From Setoptus koraiensis (lineage: Eukaryota; Arthropoda), in contig CM106585.1 of assembly GCA_048013815.1 (NCBI GenBank), positions 17,484,001-17,548,000 on the forward strand: 64,000 nt of DNA, read 5' to 3'. A program made the translations under genes and the position numbers. The stretch's first letter is position 1. Each line of letters begins with the position of its first letter. The notes below the pieces were generated by a model. The model was not told where the DNA came from, made no database searches, and saw nothing but the letters and a program-made list of their open reading frames with translations. Shown here one piece after another: positions 11,446 to 21,867 of the stretch.

Positions 11446-14400
11446 ATGAAGCCATCCTCCAGCAGAGGTTTCGCACCACATAATGATGTTACAAACAATT
11501 TTAGGGCCACTAGGCAAACACAAGATGATATTGACTTGGATGAACAATTTGCCAGAATGCTGGCAAAAGAAGATGAACAGTCCACAAACATCGCAAGCAA
11601 TGGAAATCGGACAAACAATTCCACCGTAGCCCTTATAAATTCAATCAATCTTGAATACAAGAAGCCATCTACTTCGAAGGGCAGCACAGATAACTCAAAT
11701 AGAGAAAAAGCGTGTGATCCATCAAAAAAACTCGATTTCGATTGGCTTTGTCTAAGATTAGAAATTCTTTCCTATGAATCGGAAATGTGTCTCTCAAAAC
11801 AAGATCTTATCGAGGGTGTCATGTCTATAATTACCCGTATTCATATAGACAACGAACAAATTGGAGCGGAGTTGTGCAACTTTTTAGGGATTGATAATTT
11901 TGAATTTATACAGGAAATTTTAGAACACAAGCAATCAATCATTCGAACTTATAAACTAAGTCCATCTTCATCAACACTGGCTTCCTCGACTAACGATGCC
12001 AACTATCAGATGTGCACTGAAGTGATGAAAGACAAAATAAGGAGAGATAGGAGGAAGGAAATGAATCCTCTTACCTCAAGCAATATTGTTATACACACAG
12101 AAGGTTCGAAGAATCTCATGAAACAAGCGAGGAAACACCAACGTAAATATAACAAATTGGTTAATCAATCCGCCGGCAACTTGAGTGCTGCAGAGCGCCA
12201 AGAGCTCATAGATAATGCTAAACAATCAAGAGATGAGACTCTAGCTAAACTAGCTGAAGTACAAGACCCTATGGGTATATTTAGGAAAGAAATTACTCTT
12301 AGCAAAATGGGGAAAATTTTAGATAAAAATTCAACCCCTGAAAGTGCCTTAAAGCATCGAAAGTCCGATATCAAGTATCCACATGTCTATGATGGTTTGG
12401 CAGAATCGAAATTAGTTGTTGCCAGTCTTAATAATCAGAAAGTCTATTTGCCCGTTACTTCTGCCCGAAAATCAACGGATCAATGCGAGGAGATCACTAT
12501 TGAGAAGATGCCAATTGTTAATGTCGTGCCGAAAGAAAAATTGATAAAAATATGTGATAGCTTTGATGCAGTAGGTAAAGTCGCTTTCCAAGGCTGTTCG
12601 ACCTTGAATCCTATGCAAACTCTTGTATATGAAGCTGCATATAATAGCAACATCAATTTGTTGGTAGCTGCACCGACAGGATCCGGTAAAACTAACGTTG
12701 CAATGATGACTGTTCTACATGAATTGAAAAACTATTTCAAGCCCGGCACTACCGATCTAATCTCAAGTGATACTAGTGAAAAGTTCAAAATAATTTATAT
12801 CGCACCCATGAAATCCTTAGCAACGGAGCAAACTGAGAATTTCAGCAAAAAATTGAAAGGAATCGGAATCAAGACCCGCGAATTAACGGGAGACATGTCG
12901 TTAACGGAGTATGAGATATCACAAACTCACATAATAGTTACAACCCCAGAGAAGTGGGACGTTGTGACTCGTAAATCAAAAGGTGAAGTCGACTTGTTGA
13001 ATTTAGTTCGTCTACTCATCATTGATGAGGTGCACCTTCTCCAATCGGATCGAGGTCCAGTCCTAGAGGCTTTAGTTGCTAGAACTCTCCGCTATGTTGA
13101 ATCATCTCAGAAGATGATCCGTATAGTTGGCCTTTCTGCAACCTTACCAAATTATATTGATGTAGCGACTTTTCTTCGCGTCAACCCATATGAAGGTCTT
13201 TTCTATTTCGACAATCGCTTCCGTCCTGTCCCATTAACTCAAACTTTCGTGGGTGTTCGGGCGTTAGATTCTCATAATCAGTCTAAAACAATGGACAAAC
13301 TTACCTATGACAAGGTTTTATATTATGTTCAGCAATCAAAACAAGTGATGATATTTGTACATGCTAGAAATTCTACTCAACGTGTGGCCACTAAGCTCAG
13401 AGAATATATCCAGTTGAGCAACAAGAATGAGCTATTCCAACCAGACTTGGAGGCGACGCCTGATGCTGCTAGACTAATAGCGAACCCACGAAACAAACTC
13501 CTAAAAGATTTATTTTTATTTAGTTTCGGTATACATCACGCGGGTATGGTTCGATCAGATAGGCTGTTAGTTGAGCGTCTATTTAGAGAGGGTGTACTGA
13601 AGGTTCTGGTCTGTACGGCAACTCTCGCCTGGGGGGTGAACTTTCCGGCTCATGCTGTGATAATTAGAGGCACTGAATTATACGATGCATCTGCTGGTAA
13701 ATTTGTGGATGTTGGACTTCTAGATGTTATGCAGATTTTTGGTCGTGCTGGACGTCCACAGTATGATAGTGATGGACACGCCATAATAATGACAGCCTTG
13801 GATAAAATGGACATGTATCTCAAACTGCTGACCAATCAAACACCGATCGAAAGTAACTTCATCAAGCATATGACAGATAATCTGAATGCCGAAATTGTGG
13901 CGGGAACGATAGCCAACATCAACGAGGCAGTAGAATGGCTTAGATATACCTATCTGCACGTCAGGTTAGCACTAAATCCACTTGCTTATGGATTTGACCA
14001 TTATGAGATTCTAAGTGATCCGTCGCTAGTTACAATTAGGAAGAAGTTGCTTGTGTGTTGTGCTAAACAATTGGACGAAGCTCATATGTGTCGCTATGAT
14101 GAGCAAACGGGGGCTTTAGAGCCGACAGATCTGGGCCGAATCGCTAGTCATTTCTACATCAACTATGAGACTGTTAGTAGATACAACGAACTCTTGAAAG
14201 ATGATCTCCAATTATATGAAATCTTAGGGTTGATTGGTGAAGCTCAAGAGTTTGCTCAACTCAAGTACAGAGAAGAGGAGGCCCAGGAACTAGATACCCT
14301 CAGACGTCAATGTCGTCTACCTATTCACGGACAAGTTATTGAGTCTACAAAAGGAAAAGTTAGTTGCCTTATTCAGGCCTACATTAGTAGAGCTTTCATC

Positions 14401-16812
14401 GAATCACATTCTCTCATATCTGATCTTATGTATATCTCTCAGAATGCGGTGAGAATAGCAAGGGGTCTATTTGAATATTCTTTAAAACGTGGCTGGCCGT
14501 TCACTGCTCTGAACTTGCTAAAAGTGTGTAAAATGTTGGAGCTACAACAATGGGAATTTCAAAGTCCATATAGACAATTTTCTCAGGATTTACCTTCAAC
14601 TGTGATAGAAAAACTGGAGGAGTCAAAGTTCAATGTGGATATTATAGATACTATGTCCGCTGCTGAGCTTGGAAAACTAGTTAATTTTCCAGAAAAAATG
14701 GGTAAAACAATCAAAGATCTTACTAAACAGCTACCCTATATAGTGGTAGAAGGTATTGTTCGTCCTATAAAGCCTACTTTGCTAACTTTGACACTCGAGG
14801 TGATTCCTTTTTTTAAATGGAATGATCGCTATCACGGCGCGCGAGCCCAAACGTTTTGGATATGGGTTGTGGATGATGAATTGACTGAGACTATATATCA
14901 CAGTGAGCATATTAAGTTTTCCAAGGAGCAGGTCCAAAACCAGCGGAAACAAACTCTCATAATAAACATACCCATTGTTGAGGAGATACTACCGAATCAG
15001 ACTGTTCATCACAAAATACCATCTGAGTATATTGTATTCGCTTCGTCAAGTGATTGGATTGGTTGTGACTATGAGTTTACTGTGGACTGCTCCCGTTTAA
15101 AACTACCGGAGGAATGTGTAGTATACACAAAAATCCTTGATCTGGATCCGCTCCCTATAAGCGCATTTAGGAACGAGCTCTATCAAAGTATCTACGATAT
15201 TTCTCCATCTAACAATCAAGGAGAGTCGGGTTCGAACTCGATCGGATCTAATTCCTATCTACACTTCAACTATTTCAACAACATACAAACTCAACTGTTC
15301 TATTCTTTATATAATACGAGCAAGAATGTACTAGTTTGCGCCCCATCGGGATCGGGTAAAACTGTGCTGGCAGAGCTGGCAATGCTCAATAGCTTCAGAA
15401 GAGCCTTTAAAAATAGAAAGAAAATCTTATATTTAACACCAATTCAGTCTCTGGCTACCTATCGATTCAAGGACTGGCAGGCGAGAATGAGACCTTTAAT
15501 AGGTCATCGAATTATGGAGCTTAACGAATATTCATTGTACAATGAGGCTGAATTTGAGGAATCCGATATCATAGTGGCAACTGCTGAGAAATTTTACGTT
15601 TGGTTGACTCGTCAGCAAGCTACTGATCTACTCAAAACAGTGTCACTTATAATACTTGATGACCTACACTTAATCAGTGATGCACGAGGTAGCATAATGG
15701 AGCTAGTCGTAACTAGATTAAATCAATTATTCGCTAGTACAAATTCGATAAGATTCCGATATGTGGGTTTATCAATGCCATTGGCTAACGCTCAGGATTT
15801 GGCTAGTTTTTTGAACGTAAAACGATTAGGTGTATACAATTTCCATCCTACGACATCTAGGCCTATTCCAATAGATGTACATATCATAGGTTTCTCGGAG
15901 AGACACTACAGTCCTCGAATGGCAACCATGAATAAACCTATTTTCAAGGCTATCCTCAACTACAGCAAGGACGATTCTGTCATCATATATGTATCTTCGA
16001 AGAAACAATGCAAATCAACTGCGCTAGATCTTATTTCATGTTTGGCTCAAGAGTCATCTAGCCAAAAGCAGTGGTTGCACATGGATGAGGGCGCCATCGG
16101 ATCACTTGTGGCTCGTATTCAAGATGAAGATCTCCGGTTATTCTTAGAGTTTGGTATAGGCTTTCTTTACAAAGACATGAGACACTCTGACAGACGGATA
16201 GTCGAAGAGTTGTACCTCTATCAAAAGATACAAGTTCTTCTGGCAACTACAAACTATGCTTGGGAGAGTCAATTGCGTGCTCATCTGGTAATAATCAAGG
16301 GTACCGAATATTACGACCATAATGTGCAGAGGTACTCTCATTTTCCAGCTGCCGACATTCTTCAACAAGTGGGTCGAGTTGGTAGACCTGAAATTGATGC
16401 AAGCGGAGCCGCAGTTATTATGGTTCAGGATATCCACAAAGAGTTCTACAAGAAATTAGTTTATGAACCATATCCTGTGGAATCGAACCTCGCATCGCTG
16501 GATGATATGATCTTGAGAAATTTTATACTTGATAGTTCCGAAGATAGGAAAAAATCCATGGATAAATTATCGCAAACTTTCTACGTTCGAAGGCTTTCGA
16601 AAAATCCCAGTTACTACCAGTTGCATGACGGATCTCCGGCTGCGATTGACAAGCACTTAACTGCATTCGTAGATAATTTCTATCGACAACAAGAAATAGA
16701 ATCGGCACCTCCGAAACCAATAGCAGACGCGCCTAAAGTAACTGGCGAGGCTAAAAGGCGTAAGAGCATGAAAGCAGGTGGCAAATCTGCTGGTTCTTCA
16801 AAATCCAAATAA
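11446..16812 (+). CDS. ASCC3: ASCC3-type Ski2-like double-cassette helicase, shortened, with a degenerate second cassette
   Basis: ASCC3 is the helicase of the ASC-1 complex, acting in alkylation repair and in splitting collided ribosomes. The 1788-residue frame is intronless; an in-frame TAA directly precedes the ATG. The YPHVYDGLAESK block before the first cassette is typical of ASCC3. Cassette 1 is intact: APTGSGKT at about 409-416, TTPEKWDVVTRKS, DEVH, GLSATLPNY, HHAGM, TLAWGVNFPAHAVI, QIFGRAGRPQYD, followed by winged-helix and Sec63-like regions. Cassette 2 begins near 1280 with APSGSGKT, but DEIH is replaced by DDLH (1405-1408), HHAG by LYKD, and TLAWGVNFPAHLVI by NYAWESQLRAHLVI; VGRVGRPEID retains the motif VI arginines. 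The protein ends with a basic Lys/Ser tail where human ASCC3 (2202 aa) has its last winged helix and second Sec63-like domain. The N-terminal part before cassette 1 is also about 100 residues shorter. Confidence 0.9.
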   Translation: MKPSSSRGFAPHNDVTNNFRATRQTQDDIDLDEQFARMLAKEDEQSTNIASNGNRTNNSTVALINSINLEYKKPSTSKGSTDNSNREKACDPSKKLDFDWLCLRLEILSYESEMCLSKQDLIEGVMSIITRIHIDNEQIGAELCNFLGIDNFEFIQEILEHKQSIIRTYKLSPSSSTLASSTNDANYQMCTEVMKDKIRRDRRKEMNPLTSSNIVIHTEGSKNLMKQARKHQRKYNKLVNQSAGNLSAAERQELIDNAKQSRDETLAKLAEVQDPMGIFRKEITLSKMGKILDKNSTPESALKHRKSDIKYPHVYDGLAESKLVVASLNNQKVYLPVTSARKSTDQCEEITIEKMPIVNVVPKEKLIKICDSFDAVGKVAFQGCSTLNPMQTLVYEAAYNSNINLLVAAPTGSGKTNVAMMTVLHELKNYFKPGTTDLISSDTSEKFKIIYIAPMKSLATEQTENFSKKLKGIGIKTRELTGDMSLTEYEISQTHIIVTTPEKWDVVTRKSKGEVDLLNLVRLLIIDEVHLLQSDRGPVLEALVARTLRYVESSQKMIRIVGLSATLPNYIDVATFLRVNPYEGLFYFDNRFRPVPLTQTFVGVRALDSHNQSKTMDKLTYDKVLYYVQQSKQVMIFVHARNSTQRVATKLREYIQLSNKNELFQPDLEATPDAARLIANPRNKLLKDLFLFSFGIHHAGMVRSDRLLVERLFREGVLKVLVCTATLAWGVNFPAHAVIIRGTELYDASAGKFVDVGLLDVMQIFGRAGRPQYDSDGHAIIMTALDKMDMYLKLLTNQTPIESNFIKHMTDNLNAEIVAGTIANINEAVEWLRYTYLHVRLALNPLAYGFDHYEILSDPSLVTIRKKLLVCCAKQLDEAHMCRYDEQTGALEPTDLGRIASHFYINYETVSRYNELLKDDLQLYEILGLIGEAQEFAQLKYREEEAQELDTLRRQCRLPIHGQVIESTKGKVSCLIQAYISRAFIESHSLISDLMYISQNAVRIARGLFEYSLKRGWPFTALNLLKVCKMLELQQWEFQSPYRQFSQDLPSTVIEKLEESKFNVDIIDTMSAAELGKLVNFPEKMGKTIKDLTKQLPYIVVEGIVRPIKPTLLTLTLEVIPFFKWNDRYHGARAQTFWIWVVDDELTETIYHSEHIKFSKEQVQNQRKQTLIINIPIVEEILPNQTVHHKIPSEYIVFASSSDWIGCDYEFTVDCSRLKLPEECVVYTKILDLDPLPISAFRNELYQSIYDISPSNNQGESGSNSIGSNSYLHFNYFNNIQTQLFYSLYNTSKNVLVCAPSGSGKTVLAELAMLNSFRRAFKNRKKILYLTPIQSLATYRFKDWQARMRPLIGHRIMELNEYSLYNEAEFEESDIIVATAEKFYVWLTRQQATDLLKTVSLIILDDLHLISDARGSIMELVVTRLNQLFASTNSIRFRYVGLSMPLANAQDLASFLNVKRLGVYNFHPTTSRPIPIDVHIIGFSERHYSPRMATMNKPIFKAILNYSKDDSVIIYVSSKKQCKSTALDLISCLAQESSSQKQWLHMDEGAIGSLVARIQDEDLRLFLEFGIGFLYKDMRHSDRRIVEELYLYQKIQVLLATTNYAWESQLRAHLVIIKGTEYYDHNVQRYSHFPAADILQQVGRVGRPEIDASGAAVIMVQDIHKEFYKKLVYEPYPVESNLASLDDMILRNFILDSSEDRKKSMDKLSQTFYVRRLSKNPSYYQLHDGSPAAIDKHLTAFVDNFYRQQEIESAPPKPIADAPKVTGEAKRRKSMKAGGKSAGSSKSK

Positions 16813-16831
16813 CATGAAAATGTATCATGAA

Positions 16832-16882
16832 AATATATATATAGATATATATATTTATATATAGATACACATATATATATAA
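16832..16882. repeat. AT-rich simple sequence in the ASCC3 3' UTR
   Basis: About 50 bases of interrupted (TA)n between the ASCC3 stop and the likely polyadenylation signals of ASCC3 and ARPC4. Confidence 0.8.
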
Positions 16883-16908
16883 CTATTTATTTAATATTAT
16901 TCTTCTTT

Positions 16909-16914
16909 AATAAA
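16909..16914 (+). terminator. Likely ASCC3 polyadenylation signal AATAAA
   Basis: AATAAA about 100 bp after the ASCC3 stop codon. On the other strand an AATAAA at 16886-16891 lies about 160 bp after the ARPC4 stop, so the two transcripts probably overlap at their 3' ends. Confidence 0.5.
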
Positions 16915-17051
16915 ATTAGTAGTTATTCCAGTTGTTCATTGTTGCATTGTAAACATTGTGCTCAAGACATTTGAAATTGATATACTCTTCTAACTAAATG
17001 TGTGTATGTATGTGTATTTGTTGGTGTACTAGGGTGACATACCGATCAACA

Positions 17052-17561
17052 TCAGAACCTCTTGAGGAACTCCTCAGCCGTTATTCGAGCTCTTGCGTTT
17101 ATGGCTAGTTTCATTTCATTGATCTCACGATCAATTTCTTCCATGAAGTGTATAATATAATCAATCAACTTGTAACGGTACATTGATTCAACATGGAAAT
17201 TTGTAATCAAAAAAGAGATATCATAGCTAGGATCATTGGGTTTTCTCCTTAATATTACAAAATTGTCTGCTCTCATCATCATGAATCTGGTGAATTTGTG
17301 GGCCAAAATATGTTCTATGTCGTCGGCTTGTTTTATGGCTATAGATATACGGACGGAATTAATACTTGTCTCTATGAGCACACGTTCCTTTTCATTGCGG
17401 CTTATGACTACTGAATTTAGAAGTAGCTCCTTGCTACTTTTGACTTCGACTTCTGGCTTATTATGTCTCTCAACAACTTGTGAATTAAAATTGATAAGGC
17501 ATATAGAGGCCTCCAAGGTCCGCCTGACGGCTAATAGGTATGGCCTCAGGGATTGCGACAT
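17052..17561 (-). CDS. ARPC4: Actin-related protein 2/3 complex subunit 4
   Basis: ARPC4 is a core structural subunit of the Arp2/3 complex, which nucleates branched actin filaments in the cytoplasm. The 169-residue product is collinear with the 168-residue human protein from end to end: LRPYL near the start, [76 protein letters not shown] and [15 protein letters not shown] at the end. An in-frame TAA two codons upstream fixes the start. There is no intron. It converges with ASCC3 (240 bp between stop codons) and is divergent from HDAC1 with a 1.9-kb spacer. Confidence 0.98.
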   Translation of the reverse strand: MSQSLRPYLLAVRRTLEASICLINFNSQVVERHNKPEVEVKSSKELLLNSVVISRNEKERVLIETSINSVRISIAIKQADDIEHILAHKFTRFMMMRADNFVILRRKPNDPSYDISFLITNFHVESMYRYKLIDYIIHFMEEIDREINEMKLAINARARITAEEFLKRF

Positions 17562-19466
17562 TGTTTAATTAGGGTCTATTCTAAACAATAAACCAAATTG
17601 GTTGGTGATGATTCCACCTGAATGCGATCGTAACGCGAATGAGAAAATCGATCACGTTCTCAATGTTTTTACTTGTTTTTTCAGCGGCAAAATTGAATGT
17701 TGATGCACCAATGATGCAGCACCATCAATGATCAGGGGAGCGCCTTCTCATACTGTTCGAAGGTGTGAGATGGGAGACCCCCGTCACATCCCACATTCTG
17801 GCAGATTGAGAATCTCCCTGGAGGCTATGAAGTTTGCTTTTCTAGCAAGAACATACCATATTATTGAGAAACTTGTTTCCCACAATTGTTGATCTATGAG
17901 GTTTGCTTGACTTCTCCCCGAGAGACGGAGTCCTCCCACTGAACCATTGCTACCGTGAATAGTAGATGATATTCACGGATGAAGGAGGGTACGAATGAGT
18001 ACAATCTTGTAGAATTCAAAAAATATTACCTCAAGCAGGTAATTTTTCCGCAGGTTGGGCCGCTTCGCATTGCGAGATGTGTCCCACTCTAGAAACGCCG
18101 CCGACCGAAATTGTCTCGTAACTTTCAATCATTTTGGAGGTTCGAAATTCAGGTTGGATTCAGATCATCTGAATCAGATGTACATGAACTTTCATCGTAG
18201 ATAGGAAGATACTTGTCCAAGTATCTAAGATGCCCCATATGAAACATGGGACATTCATCTACAGTCGTGCTTCTTTTCCATTTTCTTTCCAAGAAAGGAT
18301 TGTGGCTGGAAAATTTCTCTAAAAGGATCGAATATCCGTGCGAATCCACAATTCTATTTCGTCAGTGCGAAATGGAGCACCGCATTTTCGCATTGAGTAT
18401 AGATGCAGGGGCACACGACAAAAGGTGCACATCTCATGGGCTTGCTTGTGCACCGTGCATCACAGCAACTTCTGGCGCGGTGTCGATGCGTACGTGTGAC
18501 CAGACCCGGACCCGATATACGCCCACACGGATTTCTACGATCCGTTCGTGTGTACCTCAAGGTAGGGAAACGCACTCTATTCCATGCTCAATCTCGAATC
18601 TATTGCGATCATCATCACCCGGTTAAGGACCGCCCCTGCACGACGGGTATCCGCGCCGGGCTCTGTATTTGGATGAATGGTGCTTGCACATTGAGAACAC
18701 AGGGACACTCACAAAACTGGTCGTCACACACAGACCGAGAGTGAAGCATTAGTAGACTGACTGGTGGCCAGTGGCCAAAGCAAACAGCCTCACTGTTAGA
18801 AACTCTGTGCTGCACAACAGCATGCGATGTGCACATTGGGTAGGCTGCGCTTCGGCGACATCATACCAATTCAATGGGCTCACCAATGACTCATTCGGTA
18901 TTGTCTGTACTTGGCTCTGTACGTCTCGTAACTAAAACTATTTGCTGTGCGCGCAGAAAGCAGCACTCACCGTTTTAGTTTCTACCGTTTGCTGGTAGGG
19001 GCGCCTTCTGCTGCTGACGAAACCAAATCAGTTAGGGTTTGCCAGTGCCAACTTGATATTGTTTGAAACGCCGGATGCCCTCTACAGACGCAGCTGCGAA
19101 ACAGTGCCGTGAGCGATATTCTCTTGGTGGAGTGCGCCAGAAATGCATTGCACAAGGCACACCGCCGATAGAACAGGGACCGTTTGGACCTGCCACCTCC
19201 TTTTTGGCTGAATCGGCACGCTCATCAGCGGCTAGATAAAATTTGTTTTTTTTCTTCTCGCCCTCGCTTATTGGCTGCTATTTTAAATAAACGCATTTGA
19301 GTCCCAAACATACAGTTGAACACTGACAATACATACTGCTGATACATATAATAACACTAAATACATTACTACCATTATTTATTTAATATCATCAACGGTA
19401 CATCACTATCTCAACATCATATCTACATAAATATATATATAAATAAATATTTTCACCAATATCAGC
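17562..19466. other. ARPC4-HDAC1 divergent spacer with a stem-loop cluster
   Basis: The spacer lies between two opposite start codons. Its left part (about 17735-18455) carries at least seven short inverted repeats, described under a separate entry. The rest is of mixed composition with several CpG-rich stretches around 18440-18680 and 18960-19150. A TATA-like AT-rich run (TATTTTAAATAAA) occurs near 19278, and an AT-rich leader precedes HDAC1. No protein family was recognised in the short frames here, including a 66-codon minus-strand frame at 18149-18349. Confidence 0.55.
17735..18455. other. Cluster of inverted repeats, possible structured RNA gene
   Basis: Perfect or near-perfect stems read directly: CTCATAC/GTGTGAG near 17737-17759; CCGTGAATA/TATTCACGG at 17953-17961 and 17970-17978; ATTACCT/AGGTAAT at 18025-18031 and 18037-18043; GATTCAGAT/ATCTGAATC at 18157-18165 and 18167-18175; GATACTTG/CAAGTATC at 18208-18215 and 18218-18225; TGCGAAATG with CATTTTCGCA near 18366-18392; GGTGCAC/GTGCACC at 18424-18430 and 18448-18454. 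I could not match the region to U1, U2, U4, U5, U6, SRP, RNase P or MRP RNA landmarks that I know. The strand and the ends are undetermined. Confidence 0.3.
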
Positions 19467-21122
19467 ATGGCAACCGCCACTAAAAAACGTGTCTGTTACT
19501 ACTATGATGGTGACATAGGCAATTACTACTACGGACAAGGTCATCCAATGAAACCCCACCGCATAAGGATGGCGCACAATCTTATACTCAACTATGGCCT
19601 CTATAGACGCATGGAAATCTACAGGCCCCACAAGGCAACTCAGGAGGAGATGACCAAATATCACAGTGATGATTATGTTAGATTCTTGAGAAGCATTAGA
19701 CCAGATAACATGACTGAATATAATAAGCAAATGCAACGCTTTAATGTAGGCGAAGATTGTCCAGTATTCGATGGCCTATACGAGTTCTGTCAATTATCAA
19801 CTGGTGGCTCAGTAGCCGGCGCTGTCAAATTAAACAAACAACAAACTGACATTGCTATCAATTGGGGCGGCGGATTACATCATGCAAAAAAATCAGAGGC
19901 TAGCGGCTTCTGCTATGTTAATGACATTGTTCTAGCCATCTTGGAGCTACTGAAATACCATCAACGTGTTCTATATATTGACATAGACATCCATCATGGA
20001 GATGGTGTTGAGGAGGCCTTTTACACCACTGATCGTGTTATGACTTGTTCATTCCACAAATATGGTGAATATTTCCCAGGCACTGGAGACTTAAGAGACA
20101 TTGGAGCGGGCAAAGGCAAATTCTATGCTGTTAATTTCCCACTAAGAGATGGCATAGATGATGACGCTTATGAGTCTATTTTCAAGCCGTTGATATCAAA
20201 AGTTATGGAAATGTATCAGCCTAGTGCTATAGTCCTTCAATGTGGCGCAGATTCATTATCTGGAGATAGGCTCGGTTGCTTTAATCTAACCATCAAAGGT
20301 CATGGCAAATGCGTCGAATTTGTTAAAAGCTATAATATTCCGCTAATTCTAGTTGGTGGCGGAGGATACACTATCAGAAATGTGGCCCGGTGTTGGACAT
20401 ACGAGACATCAGTTGCTCTTGACATAGATATACCCAATGAACTACCATACAACGATTATTTTGAATATTACGGCCCTGACTTCAAATTGCATATCAGTCC
20501 ATCAAACATGTCCAACTCAAATAGTGGCGAATATTTGGAAAAAATCAAAACTCGATTGTTTGAGAATCTGAGAATGTTACCCCACGCTCCTGGCGTTCAG
20601 ATGGCACCGATTCCCGAGGATGCTATAGATCAGGAAAGCGACGAAGAAGATAAGTTAGATCCGGACGAGAGGATCAGTATTAGAGCATCAGAGAAGCGTA
20701 TTGCTAATGATGCCGAATTTTCTGACAGTGAAGATGAGGGTGAAGGACGCCGTGATCAACGATCTCACAAGCCGAAAGCTAAGAAGGCAAAGACGGCAAC
20801 ACCATCATCGACACCTGCCTCGACGCCGGCACCAGACGGAGCAAAGAACAACGTCGCTACGACCACACCACCGACATCAACAACTAGCACTACGGCTGCA
20901 ACTGTCAACAGTAGCTCCTCGGTGGCAGTTCCAGCGACAACTGCAACTTCACCCTCAACCACCACAACCAATACCACTAACACCACCACCTCCACTACAA
21001 CATCCCAAGAGGCTTCTGCTACACCGGCATCTGATTCTTCTGGAGCCTCCTCACCCTTGAAATCGTCTATTTTATGTGGCTCCGTTGCGAAAGCTATCAT
21101 GAGTCCCACAATTCAGAGCTGA
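19467..21122 (+). CDS. HDAC1: Class I histone deacetylase HDAC1/Rpd3
   Basis: This is the zinc-dependent lysine deacetylase of the Sin3, NuRD and CoREST corepressor complexes in the nucleus. The 551-residue intronless frame follows animal HDAC1/2 closely. Visible elements are the N-terminal [16 protein letters not shown] block, the catalytic histidine pair in [18 protein letters not shown] at about residues 138-139, the zinc ligands in [14 protein letters not shown] and in [15 protein letters not shown], and the active-site tyrosine in [18 protein letters not shown]. The conserved domain ends near [15 protein letters not shown] and is followed by an acidic stretch, a basic KPKAKKAKT patch that may act as a nuclear localisation signal, and an about 100-residue Thr/Ser/Ala/Pro-rich tail unlike the Glu/Lys-rich vertebrate tail. 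An AATAAA at 21324-21329 probably ends the transcript. Confidence 0.98.
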   Translation: MATATKKRVCYYYDGDIGNYYYGQGHPMKPHRIRMAHNLILNYGLYRRMEIYRPHKATQEEMTKYHSDDYVRFLRSIRPDNMTEYNKQMQRFNVGEDCPVFDGLYEFCQLSTGGSVAGAVKLNKQQTDIAINWGGGLHHAKKSEASGFCYVNDIVLAILELLKYHQRVLYIDIDIHHGDGVEEAFYTTDRVMTCSFHKYGEYFPGTGDLRDIGAGKGKFYAVNFPLRDGIDDDAYESIFKPLISKVMEMYQPSAIVLQCGADSLSGDRLGCFNLTIKGHGKCVEFVKSYNIPLILVGGGGYTIRNVARCWTYETSVALDIDIPNELPYNDYFEYYGPDFKLHISPSNMSNSNSGEYLEKIKTRLFENLRMLPHAPGVQMAPIPEDAIDQESDEEDKLDPDERISIRASEKRIANDAEFSDSEDEGEGRRDQRSHKPKAKKAKTATPSSTPASTPAPDGAKNNVATTTPPTSTTSTTAATVNSSSSVAVPATTATSPSTTTTNTTNTTTSTTTSQEASATPASDSSGASSPLKSSILCGSVAKAIMSPTIQS

Positions 21123-21490
21123 TGATTTATCATTCATCACCTACATACCCAGGAAAATGTAGCGATGATGGTGGCACTGGAAAGGGTTAAACCTCAGCCT
21201 AACCTGATGCTAACTTTATTTAACAACTAATTGAAAATATACGAGGTTCACTTGTACTGATTGAAACCATATTTTCAGTCTCCTAAGGTGCTATCGATTA
21301 TTACTATAACGTGTACCTTTCTCAATAAAGTAAACATCAATGATAGAAAAATAACTTGCTCCAAGTCACCTGACGGCGTAGCTCGACCAACAGTGGTCTT
21401 GTCGATCAACAGCGGAGATTGGCCCACCTGCCTCGCCAACTTCAGTCGGTGTTGAGTTACTTTGATCTGGCAACCACTTAACTTGTTCAG
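21123..21490. other. HDAC1 3' UTR and spacer to the tRNA cluster
   Basis: Contains the likely HDAC1 polyadenylation signal at 21324-21329 about 200 bp after the stop. No further feature was seen before the first tRNA gene. Confidence 0.6.
21324..21329 (+). terminator. Likely HDAC1 polyadenylation signal AATAAA
   Basis: Canonical hexamer in the context CTCAATAAAGTAAAC, about 200 bp downstream of the HDAC1 stop codon. Confidence 0.55.
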
Positions 21491-21562
21491 GCGTTGGTGG
21501 TCCAGTGGTTAAGATCCGTGCCTGCCACGCACGGGACCCGGGTTCGATTCCCGGCTAACGCA
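21491..21562 (+). tRNA. tRNA-Gly (anticodon GCC), copy 1
   Basis: A 72-nt cloverleaf: acceptor GCGTTGG pairs with CTAACGC (one G-U), followed by discriminator A. The anticodon GCC is at 21524-21526, inside CCTGCCACG, and the T-arm reads CCGGGTTCGATTCCCGG, which also provides the B box. There is no intron. A run of six T at 21565-21570 is a good Pol III terminator. Confidence 0.97.
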
Positions 21563-21795
21563 GCTTTTTTCAACTTTTTTTCTTATCCCTTTTTCAAATC
21601 TTGCCAATCGGACGCAATGCGAACTGGACGGGTGAATCTCGTGAGAAAAGCATGAAACGATCAACTTAAGCATATCTGGTAAAAAAAGTCAGAAGATCTC
21701 GTTCGGTTTTTGCTCGCTAGAATGAGAAAAGATGCGATAAAAGCAAAGATTACATTGAAAGATCAAGACAACAAAAATTGGCAAAAAGGTCAGTT

Positions 21796-21867
21796 TGCGT
21801 TAGCCGGGAATCGAACCCGGGTCCCGTGCGTGGCAGGCACGGATCTTAACCACTGGACCACCAACGC
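21796..21867 (-). tRNA. tRNA-Gly (anticodon GCC), copy 2
   Basis: By reading, this is the same 72-nt sequence as copy 1 on the opposite strand, with 233 bp between them. The T-arm and the GCC anticodon are intact. Downstream on the minus strand there is a TTTTT run (21783-21787 as A on the plus strand). Confidence 0.97.

Noticed and set aside
18149-18349. Minus-strand 66-codon frame ending in a Ser/Asp-rich tail
   Set aside because: Short, no recognised family and coincident with the stem-loop cluster; kept only as a note in the spacer description.
20701-21109. Long alternative frames (114-119 codons) on both strands over the HDAC1 tail
   Set aside because: They are shadows of the repetitive Thr/Ser/Ala/Pro codons of the HDAC1 frame, which alone continues the deacetylase domain.
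21197-21206. CCTAACCT, which could template TTAGG telomere repeats
   Set aside because: It lies in the HDAC1 3' UTR, is only eight bases, and no telomerase RNA structure is apparent around it.
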